From the NCBI GenBank assembly GCA_937135995.1, contig CAKZOF010000525.1:1-6383 (forward strand): a stretch of 6,383 bases of DNA. Reading direction: 5' to 3'. The notes beneath the pieces were generated by a model. It was given only the letters and a program-made list of their open reading frames with translations. It ran no database searches and was not told the DNA's origin. How positions within the stretch are numbered: position 1 is the stretch's first letter; every line of letters starts with the position of its first letter. The translations under genes and the position numbers were made by a program. Below, piece by piece: positions 1-6,383 of this stretch. The stretch comes from an uncultured Pyrinomonas sp. (GTDB lineage Bacteria > Acidobacteriota > Blastocatellia > Pyrinomonadales > Pyrinomonadaceae).

Positions 1-1092
<1,092 letters not shown>

Positions 1093-1130
1093 TCATTTTT
1101 TGCGAAGTTGATGGCGAAACGAAAAAGAGG

Positions 1131-1634
1131 TCAAGACTCATCGGCCGACGGGCCGTAAACGGCCGGCACCGCAACGTCGTTCAACCGAAAATAGACGCCA
1201 AGTTGCGCGCGATGGTGGATCAGGTGATTGAAGACCATTCGCCGCAACGCCGCATAACGCGCCATCTCGAAGATCTGACGCCCGCCAGCGAGCAGCGCCC
1301 ACTTTTTGGCGAACTCGTCATCGCTCGTCGCCGCAATCGCTCGCCGCGCTTCCTCGACGTTTCGCTCGAACAATTGCAGGACCTCTTGACGCGAACCGGC
1401 TCGTGCCGACCGAATAGGCTGCCCATCGGGGCCGATCGTGTCGAACGAGTCGCTGGCGAGGATCGCCGACGCCCAACCCGGTATGTTGGCGATGTGTGTG
1501 GCCAGATCGCCCAAGGACATCGACTTGGCGTGCGGACGCCAATCGAACTTGTCGTCGGGCAGACGCTCCAGCATACGGCGCGTGCCGTCGATCTCTTGCT
1601 CGAATTCGGGGAGAAGCAGTTCGTTAATCTTCAT
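1131..1634 (-). CDS. DinB-superfamily (DinB/YfiT-like) putative metal-dependent protein
   Basis: A 167-residue protein of the DinB four-helix-bundle superfamily, the usual length. The metal-binding histidine triad is visible: His47 in the segment LGDLATHIANIPGW, and His137 and His141 in NHLIHHRAQLGVYF near the C-terminus. The N-terminal pattern (acidic helix, LPDDKFDWRPH, then the His47 helix) is typical. Members include mycothiol/bacillithiol-dependent transferases and many proteins of unknown role, some damage- or stress-induced, so the exact reaction cannot be read from sequence. The start ATG lies inside the end of the upstream M20 gene: the ATG and the M20 TAA share an 11-nt overlap, and AAAGGAG sits 6 nt upstream, so translation is probably coupled. 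The next gene downstream is ligA, 44 nt away. Family assignment is firm; substrate is unknown. Confidence 0.88.
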   Translation of the reverse strand: MKINELLLPEFEQEIDGTRRMLERLPDDKFDWRPHAKSMSLGDLATHIANIPGWASAILASDSFDTIGPDGQPIRSARAGSRQEVLQLFERNVEEARRAIAATSDDEFAKKWALLAGGRQIFEMARYAALRRMVFNHLIHHRAQLGVYFRLNDVAVPAVYGPSADES

Positions 1635-3075
1635 GGGTCGCTCCTTTCATGGGTAGAGCGCGATGGTGTTGCAGTTCCACCGCCGCTTCGCTCTCTTTTT
1701 CGGCGCTCGCTTCTTGCGCCAAGCGCCCGAGCTGGTGGATGACGCGACCGAAATACTTGATGCCGCGGATGAAATCTTCCAGCCGGATGTTCTCATCTGG
1801 ACCGTGAGGGTTGGAACCTTCGTAGCCGATGCCGAAAGAGACGACCGGCGTCGGCGGTTGCACCGCGCCGCACAGCGCACCGACCGGGCCGCTTGCCGGA
1901 TCGAGCGGATAGATGATGGGATCGCTGCCGTAAACTTCGGCGGCCGATTCGGCGGCCGCACGCGCGACCAAGCTGCGCGCTGAAGATTTCGCGACGGGCG
2001 CGCGCGCCAGCACCGAGATCTCGATGTCGTCGAATCCGCGCCGGTCCAGATGTTCGCGCAGCAAGCTGATCGCCAGTTCGGGCGTGAGATTCGGGACGAG
2101 CCGGAAATCGACGCGCGCCACGGCCGTGCCCGGCAAAGCCGTGCGCGGGCCGGCTTCCGTGTGGCCGGTCTGCAACCCGCAGATCGTGCAGGTCGGGCCG
2201 AAGACGAGTTGGCGCACCAGATCCGGACCGGCGAGACCGCGCGCCCAACGTTCGATGCGAAACTCTCGCTTGAGTCCCTCTTCGTCCAGTTCCACCGAAG
2301 CGAGCAGCCTCAGGTCCTCTTCATCGAGCGGCGCGACGTGGTCCATGTAACCATCGACGGTGATTTCGCCTGCGGGCGAAAACAACGTCGCCAAAGCGTG
2401 GACCAAGCGCCAAGCCGGATTAGGGACGATGCCGCCCCACTTCGAGTGTATGTCCGTGCGTGCGCCGTGCGCCCGAAGTTCGACGAACGCAATTCCCTTG
2501 AAGCCCAAGCTGATGACCAAGCGTCCGTTGGCATCGATGTAGCCATCATCCCAGATCGCGCCGTGCGCGCGCAGCAGTTCGGCGTATTCCGCCGCGAACT
2601 GGTAGAGGCTCGGACTGCCGAGCGCATCTTCGCCCTCGACGATGTAACGCAAGCAGAACGGGAGCTTGCCGAAACTCTTTTGATAAGCTTCGATGGCGGC
2701 CAAGCGCGCGACCAGATCGCCTTTGCTGTTGGCAGCGCCTCGCGCGTAGAGTTTGGCGCCGATGATCTGCGCGGCAAACGGGCCAGAGGTCCACTCGGAG
2801 AGCGAACCAATGGGTTGCACGTCGTAGTGACCGTAGACGAGAAAGCAGTGCGCGCCGGCGCCGAATTCGGCATAGATGATCGGATAACCACTACCCAAGC
2901 GAAACAGTCGCGTGCCGCCGCCGGCACGCTGCATCATCTGCTCGACCGCTTCGGCGACGTTGCGCATCCCCGTACCACGCGCCGCTACCGAAGGCATGCG
3001 ACACAGCGCCTGCAGCCTTTCGATGAAACTTTGCGCGTTGCGCTCGACGTACCGATCAAATCGCGTGAAGCTCAT
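1624..3075 (-). CDS. M20-family metallopeptidase (dipeptidase-like) homologue with altered active-site residues
   Basis: A 483-residue M20/M25/M40 hydrolase homologue, close to the usual dipeptidase length. Family marks in order are LVYGHYDVQP (metal ligand His83, Asp85), KLYARGAANSKG (111-119), YIVEGEDALGSPSL (144-157), AIWDDGYID (Asp176/177), DIHSKWGG with the dimer-face His210, GPTCTICGLQTG (293-304), RVDFRLVPN (321-329) and GSNPHGPDENIRL with metal ligand His424. Relatives normally have Asp in the ADNKG/DDKG motif and Glu-Glu in EGEEEIGS. Here these positions read Asn116 and Asp150-Ala151, so the bridging ligand, catalytic base and one metal ligand appear substituted, and catalysis is doubtful. 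No signal peptide is visible, so it is probably cytoplasmic. ATG at 3075 lies 27 nt after the GNAT gene, with GGGGAG just before it and AAGG about 10 nt upstream. The stop overlaps the DinB-like start. If active, it would hydrolyse dipeptides or N-acyl amino acids. Confidence 0.9.
   Translation of the reverse strand: MSFTRFDRYVERNAQSFIERLQALCRMPSVAARGTGMRNVAEAVEQMMQRAGGGTRLFRLGSGYPIIYAEFGAGAHCFLVYGHYDVQPIGSLSEWTSGPFAAQIIGAKLYARGAANSKGDLVARLAAIEAYQKSFGKLPFCLRYIVEGEDALGSPSLYQFAAEYAELLRAHGAIWDDGYIDANGRLVISLGFKGIAFVELRAHGARTDIHSKWGGIVPNPAWRLVHALATLFSPAGEITVDGYMDHVAPLDEEDLRLLASVELDEEGLKREFRIERWARGLAGPDLVRQLVFGPTCTICGLQTGHTEAGPRTALPGTAVARVDFRLVPNLTPELAISLLREHLDRRGFDDIEISVLARAPVAKSSARSLVARAAAESAAEVYGSDPIIYPLDPASGPVGALCGAVQPPTPVVSFGIGYEGSNPHGPDENIRLEDFIRGIKYFGRVIHQLGRLAQEASAEKESEAAVELQHHRALPMKGATHED
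1641..1647 (-). promoter_or_regulatory. Shine-Dalgarno site of the DinB-like gene inside the M20 3' end
   Basis: The minus strand reads AAAGGAG followed by CGACCC and ATG. This is a near-consensus ribosome site 6 nt before the DinB-like start at 1634. It lies within the last codons of the M20 gene and supports the overlapping start over any downstream alternative. Confidence 0.7.
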
Positions 3076-3102
3076 CTCCCCTGCCCTTGGCCGAAGACTC
3101 GA

Positions 3103-3864
3103 TCACAGCGGCTCGACATCACTCGCACGATAGAGCAAGTAGCGCGGGCGTTCCGCGTCGCGCACGAATCCAGCGCAGATCAACCCTCGCGCGAAAGCTT
3201 CGGCAAACGCGGCGCGCACGCGTTGTTGTTCGCGCCTGGCGCGTTCGGCGTCGCGCTGGACCAGCGCGCTCCAATCGTTCGGGATCGCGATCTCGGCTGC
3301 TGGCTCGGCTTCGGGCGTCGTCCGCTCGCCGTGCGCGGCGCGGCGGACGCGCGCCGATTCCAGCTCCCACTCGGCGAAAAGCCGGTCGCTGTCGATCCCA
3401 CCGCCTTCGGGCATATTGTAATCTGTCCCGTAGAAGTTGACTGCATAATGACGGACGACGACGCCCAATCGGTTGATGTTGAAATGCGCGTTGCGCGCCT
3501 GCAATGGATCCCACGTCCACTTAATGAAGCGCACGCCTTCGCTGAGCGCCCGCTCGCGTTGCGCCCACTTGAGCTGCGCGCCGATGCCATGATTCTGGCG
3601 AGCGCGATCAACGGCCATCATGTGGGAATAGCCGATGATCTCAGCACCGCGCCGCGCGACCAAGTGGTGAACGAATCCGACCAGCAACTCCCCGTCGAAC
3701 GCGCCGAGCGTCCACCCGCCCGCTTGGCGCGAGACGATCAGGTGCCGACGCGGCGAGACTTCGAGATCGGGCAGGCCAAAGACTTCGCGCTGCAACCGGA
3801 CGCAACCATCGAATTCATCCACGGTGGTGCATTCACGTATGATGATCTGCGCGTTTTCGGTCAT
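3103..3864 (-). CDS. GNAT-superfamily N-acyltransferase, COG3375 type
   Basis: A 253-residue cytosolic acyltransferase that would move an acyl group from acyl-CoA to an amine. The N-terminus fits the COG3375 group: LQREVFGLPDLEV (24-36), GGWTLGAFDGELLVGF (49-64), SHMMAVDRARQNHGIG (80-95) with the CoA-pyrophosphate loop QNHGIG, then QRERALSEGV, KWTWDPLQARNAHFNINRLG (115-134) and VNFYGTDYN. The C-terminal third (from about 170) is less conserved, Arg/Glu/Ala-rich and probably partly helical. The frame extends 41 codons further upstream, but ATG at 3864 has AAGGA seven nt before it and begins the conserved region, so I chose it. The M20 homologue follows after 27 nt. In Geobacillus a related GNAT/M20 pair works with N-succinylamino acid racemase on D-amino acids. 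That is a possible role here, inferred from neighbourhood only, and no racemase is visible. Confidence 0.88.
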   Translation of the reverse strand: MTENAQIIIRECTTVDEFDGCVRLQREVFGLPDLEVSPRRHLIVSRQAGGWTLGAFDGELLVGFVHHLVARRGAEIIGYSHMMAVDRARQNHGIGAQLKWAQRERALSEGVRFIKWTWDPLQARNAHFNINRLGVVVRHYAVNFYGTDYNMPEGGGIDSDRLFAEWELESARVRRAAHGERTTPEAEPAAEIAIPNDWSALVQRDAERARREQQRVRAAFAEAFARGLICAGFVRDAERPRYLLYRASDVEPL

Positions 3865-3871
3865 TGCATCT

Positions 3872-3877
3872 TCCTTC
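3872..3877 (-). promoter_or_regulatory. Shine-Dalgarno site that sets the GNAT gene start
   Basis: The minus strand reads GAAGGA, then seven bases (AGATGCA), then ATG at 3864. Good match and spacing favour this start over the upstream in-frame one at 3987, whose extra 41 residues show no family similarity. Confidence 0.65.
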
Positions 3878-3931
3878 TGTTTCGGCCCTTCGCACAGCGG
3901 CCTCTTCGGAGTTGAACCATTGAAACCGTGC

Positions 3932-3955
3932 GCGAAGTCATCAAAAAGACTCCGC
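3932..3955 (-). other. Hairpin in the leader of the GNAT gene
   Basis: In minus-strand RNA, GCGGAGUC pairs with GACUUCGC over 8 bp (one G-U) around the 8-nt loop UUUUUGAU. On the plus strand the same positions give an A-C mismatch, so the structure fits minus-strand transcripts better. It lies about 68 nt before the GNAT start. No T-run follows it, so it is not a normal terminator; it could be a leader structure or chance. Confidence 0.3.
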
Positions 3956-3985
3956 CGTCGAGCGAACAGGTCTCTTGTTGCGCGC

Positions 3986-4006
3986 AAAACGCAGGCCGCA
4001 ACTGCG
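3986..4006 (-). terminator. Weak candidate intrinsic terminator after the YaeQ-like gene
   Basis: About 65 nt past the YaeQ-like stop, minus-strand RNA can form CGCAG-(UUGCGGC)-CUGCG, a 5-bp stem, directly followed by UUUU. An alternative stem CCGC-AGUU-GCGG overlaps it. Stem and U-run are short, so termination would be weak. Its place in the 207-nt gap between the YaeQ-like and GNAT genes (3865-4071) fits a transcription-unit boundary. I see no convincing -35/-10 pair in that gap. Confidence 0.3.
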
Positions 4007-4071
4007 GATCGAGTCCGCCGCTCGTCAATGGCGCGCTTGCCGAATGGCCGCGAACCAGCGCCGATCAGACT

Positions 4072-4530
4072 TCAGACGGAAACTTCCGTGTACCAATTGC
4101 GCGCAACGCGCGCGATGCGCCGCGAGCGCGTGAGCGCGACGATCTCGGGGACGAAGTTGACGATCATGAGTCGCCCCGGCGCGCGATGCTTCACGTCGAT
4201 GACCGTGCGCAATTCTTCCGCCAGTTGCGCGACATCGGCGCCGATCTTGAAGACGAACAGCTTCTCGACCCCAGCATGCTTGAGCAACCAACCGATTTTG
4301 CGCGTGCCGACGGCGCCGCATTCGCCCCACACGACGATGCGCCCCCATTCGTCAACCGCGACCAGATCGGGCTTGTAACGCAGACCCACCGGTCGCTCGA
4401 TGGCGAGATCGGGGAATTGCGGGACGAGCATCGCGTAACCGAGCGCTTTCATCAACACGTGCTCGTAGCTTTCGCCCGTCCCTTGCCACAACCGCACGCG
4501 CCGCCCGGCCAACTCAAAGTCATGCAGCAT
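4072..4530 (-). CDS. YaeQ-like PD-(D/E)XK-fold putative nuclease
   Basis: A 152-residue protein from the ATG at 4530. It resembles YaeQ-family proteins, a divergent branch of the PD-(D/E)XK nuclease fold whose cellular role is unclear. Visible core: helix GESYEHVLMKALGYA (18-32, Glu23 a candidate ligand), KPDLVAVD (53-60) with Asp55, VVWGECG (66-72) with Glu70, and RKIGWLLKHAG with Lys78, which could replace the lysine missing from the usual ExK. A strand LFVFKIG and an Arg-rich tail follow. The start is uncertain: this ATG has no good ribosome site. GTG at 4602 (176 residues, closer to the about 180 of E. coli YaeQ) has GGAG eight nt upstream, and TTG at 4635 is also possible. It is separated from the solute-binding gene by more than 100 nt and from the GNAT gene by 207 nt. 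It could instead be an uncharacterised nuclease-fold family; catalytic activity is inferred. Confidence 0.65.
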   Translation of the reverse strand: MLHDFELAGRRVRLWQGTGESYEHVLMKALGYAMLVPQFPDLAIERPVGLRYKPDLVAVDEWGRIVVWGECGAVGTRKIGWLLKHAGVEKLFVFKIGADVAQLAEELRTVIDVKHRAPGRLMIVNFVPEIVALTRSRRIARVARNWYTEVSV

Positions 4531-4765
4531 GCCGTTCGATTTTGAAAGCGTTTGCGCCCAACGCACAAAAGGCACGGAGATGCGGCCGTCGAGACCACCC
4601 ACGACGCGCGCTCCGTTGACCGCACGCCCAAACAACCGATCTCCAACGGCGACGCTTGAACCACCGACGCACCAATTCGCGTGCCGCCATGCTCCACGGC
4701 GGACTTGTCGGCATCGCAGAGCGAATCGAACGTTCTGCTCCTTTCGCGTTGCCGATCTGGAGCGA

Positions 4766-6383
4766 TCACTTCGCCAGCCAGATCTCTTTGGGCCGCACGG
4801 CGGGCGCGACCAGATGCAATTGCAAGCCCTCGACGTATGGTTGCTGAATCACCGCTGTCCGGCGATGCGTCAAGAAGACGGCCATCGCCTCTTCGGCGAT
4901 CAAGCGTTGCAACCGCGAATATAGTTCGACGCGCTCCGTGTAGCTAACCGCTGTGCGCGCCCGCTGCGAGAGCTGGTCCACTTCCGGCACGCGCGCAATG
5001 CGGCCGACGCTCGCTTGCCGATTGGCCGAGTGGAAGAGAAAGTAGGTGAAGTTGTCCGGGTCGGCGTAGTCGGCGTACCAACTGATCTCGGCTAGTTGCA
5101 CTCGTCCTTCGTGCGCCGCTTTGACGATCTCGCCCACCTCGGCGACGTGTACTTTGCACTCGATGCCGACCTCGGCCAGCGCAGCGCAAATAAATGCGCC
5201 AGCCTTCTCGCTGATCGATTGTTCCGTGATGGTACGCCACAGCTCGATCTTGAAACCCGAACGGTAACCGGCCTCGGCGAGCAGTCGGCGCGCTCGCTCG
5301 GGATCGAAAGGCACGCCGGACCAGCGTGCATCATGCCCGATCAATCCCGGAGGGATCGGACCGACGGCAGGCACAGCCATTCGCCCGTAGCACTCACGGG
5401 CGAACCTCTCGCGGTCGATCGCGTGAGCGATGGCGCGCCGCACGCGCCCGTCGCTGAACGGCGGTTGATCGGCATCAAAATAGAGGAATTGTGTGTGCAG
5501 TTGCGTGCCGACGATGATGCAGGATCGCCACTGCGGATCTTCGATCAACTTCGCCAGCCTTTCCGCCGAACTTTCGCGCGCCAGATCGAAACTGCCCTCG
5601 CGCAACCCCTTGATCGAAGCGCCGCCAACGACGTTGTACTGCATGGTCAACCGATCGACGTACGGCAAACCCTCTCTCCAGTAGAGATCGAACCGTTCGA
5701 GTTCAACACGCTGCGCCTCGGCATCGCAGCTGATGAGTTTGAACGGTCCGGTGCCGATCGGATGGCGCGCGAAGCGTGCGCCGCCGTCGGCTTCGATCTC
5801 TTCGCGCGGGACCACGGAGGCGAAGCGCAAACAGAGCATTTGCAGGAAGAAGGCTAGCGGCTCGCTCAAACGCATCTCGATCGTCCAGTCATCCAGCACG
5901 CGCACGCCTTCGATCTCTTCCGTTTCGCCGCGCGCGTACTCGGGCGCGCCTATCAAGTTCATGTAAACCCACGCGCCCGTGCGCGAGGCGCGCAACACGC
6001 GACCGACGGAGTAAAGCACATCGTGCGCCGTCATGACGCGCCCATTGTGAAAACGGACGCCGCGGCGCAAGTAGAACCGGTAACTTCGTCCGTCAGCCGA
6101 GATCTCCCATCGCTCAGCGAGCAGTGGGCGAACCTCGGCGTTCTTTCCCGTTTCGACCAATCCTTCCAGAATCAGACTGAGCAGATCGGCGCGCGCCAGC
6201 GTCGAGGCTTCGAGCACGTCAAGCGAAGGCAAACTAACCTGCGAGCCGAAACGCAAGTGGCCGCCGCGACACGGCACCGGCATACGAAAGTCACTGATGG
6301 TCTCGCGCAGCGAATTGGCCTCGTAACCGAGCAGGCTCGAGGTGTAATTGACTTGAATGATGGGGGCTTGATTGCGCCGGACC
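4766..6383 (-). CDS. Family 5 solute-binding domain protein, N-terminus beyond the right edge, probable fusion
   Basis: The frame is open from the right edge to TGA at 4766, giving 538 visible residues. From the in-frame Met at 6283, a complete SBP_bac_5 domain (oligopeptide/dipeptide/nickel type) is seen: GGHLRFGSQVSLPSLD (7-22), GVRFHNGRVMTAHDVLYSV (75-93, family signature), HPIGTGPFKLIS (174-185), FDLYWREGLPYVD, PPFSDGRVRRAIAHAIDRE (274-292), DPERARRLLAEAGY (327-340), SWYADYADPDNFTYFLFHS (401-419), and the end RPKEIWLAK. The 33 residues before that Met contain no stop, no ATG/GTG/TTG, no hydrophobic stretch and no lipobox, so the real start lies upstream. The domain has seven cysteines, unusual for an exported binding protein. 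I infer a cytoplasmic protein with an unseen N-terminal domain; SgrR (DNA-binding domain plus SBP_bac_5) is a precedent. A normal exported protein with a long mature N-terminus remains possible. No permease or ATPase genes are visible. Confidence 0.9.
   Translation of the reverse strand, partial: VRRNQAPIIQVNYTSSLLGYEANSLRETISDFRMPVPCRGGHLRFGSQVSLPSLDVLEASTLARADLLSLILEGLVETGKNAEVRPLLAERWEISADGRSYRFYLRRGVRFHNGRVMTAHDVLYSVGRVLRASRTGAWVYMNLIGAPEYARGETEEIEGVRVLDDWTIEMRLSEPLAFFLQMLCLRFASVVPREEIEADGGARFARHPIGTGPFKLISCDAEAQRVELERFDLYWREGLPYVDRLTMQYNVVGGASIKGLREGSFDLARESSAERLAKLIEDPQWRSCIIVGTQLHTQFLYFDADQPPFSDGRVRRAIAHAIDRERFARECYGRMAVPAVGPIPPGLIGHDARWSGVPFDPERARRLLAEAGYRSGFKIELWRTITEQSISEKAGAFICAALAEVGIECKVHVAEVGEIVKAAHEGRVQLAEISWYADYADPDNFTYFLFHSANRQASVGRIARVPEVDQLSQRARTAVSYTERVELYSRLQRLIAEEAMAVFLTHRRTAVIQQPYVEGLQLHLVAPAVRPKEIWLAK

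Noticed and set aside
1131..1175. GGCCG-TTTA-CGGCC hairpin near the end of the DinB-like gene followed by a T-run as a terminator
   Set aside because: The hairpin is inside the coding region and the T-run lies over 20 nt downstream of it, too far for an intrinsic terminator; ligA follows closely and is probably cotranscribed.
2050..3915. 621-codon plus-strand open frame, the longest frame wholly inside the window
   Set aside because: It is antisense across the M20 and GNAT genes, shows no recognisable domain and is biased towards Arg, Ala and Asp as expected for a complementary shadow. The minus-strand frames carry all family motifs.
3905..3945. tRNA-like GGTTCAACTCC segment on the minus strand
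   Set aside because: The flanking bases do not form a T-stem and no acceptor or anticodon arms are found around it.
3865..3987. 41-residue N-terminal extension of the GNAT protein
   Set aside because: It is Arg-rich with no similarity to the family, while a strong ribosome site precedes the ATG at 3864, where the conserved domain begins.
5096..5857. 253-codon plus-strand open frame
   Set aside because: Antisense to the solute-binding domain gene; no motif and shadow-like composition.
6281..6283. ATG at 6283 as the true start of the solute-binding protein
   Set aside because: The frame continues open to the window edge, no ribosome site precedes this ATG, and starting here would leave no export signal; an internal methionine is more likely.

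Overview
The window is GC-rich bacterial DNA, roughly 60 % by eye, with a strong G/C preference at third codon positions and many CGCG runs. An NAD-dependent DNA ligase and Shine-Dalgarno sites place it in Bacteria. The gene mix (DinB-like protein, COG3375-type GNAT protein, M20 hydrolase, solute-binding domain without a visible signal peptide) would fit a soil or thermophilic lineage such as Acidobacteriota. That placement is a low-confidence guess, because no marker in the window settles it. I recognise no rRNA, tRNA, CRISPR array, insertion sequence or phage gene.

Six genes lie on the minus strand and are transcribed from high to low coordinates. At the right edge, 6383-4766 encodes a family 5 solute-binding (SBP_bac_5) domain. 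Its frame stays open through the edge, so its N-terminus is outside the window. After a gap of about 235 nt comes a small protein with a YaeQ-like PD-(D/E)XK nuclease fold (4530-4072). A 207-nt intergenic stretch with two hairpins follows. Then comes a compact run: GNAT acyltransferase (3864-3103), M20 metallopeptidase homologue (3075-1624), DinB-superfamily protein (1634-1131) and the 5' half of ligA (1086-1). Gaps in this run are 27 nt, an 11-nt overlap, and 44 nt, so it is probably one operon.

The plus strand carries long open frames, one of 621 codons over the M20 and GNAT genes. These are antisense shadows of GC-rich genes, and the minus-strand frames carry all the recognisable motifs.

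Three points deserve a second look. First, the M20 homologue keeps the fold signatures but has Asn at the bridging metal-ligand position and Asp-Ala where the catalytic/metal Glu-Glu pair is expected, so it may be a pseudo-peptidase. Second, the solute-binding domain has at least 33 residues of non-hydrophobic sequence in front and many cysteines, suggesting a cytoplasmic fusion protein rather than an exported transporter component. Third, the adjacent GNAT and M20 genes recall the known N-succinylamino acid racemase pathway for converting D- to L-amino acids, but no racemase is visible here. I see no definite new defence or mobile system.
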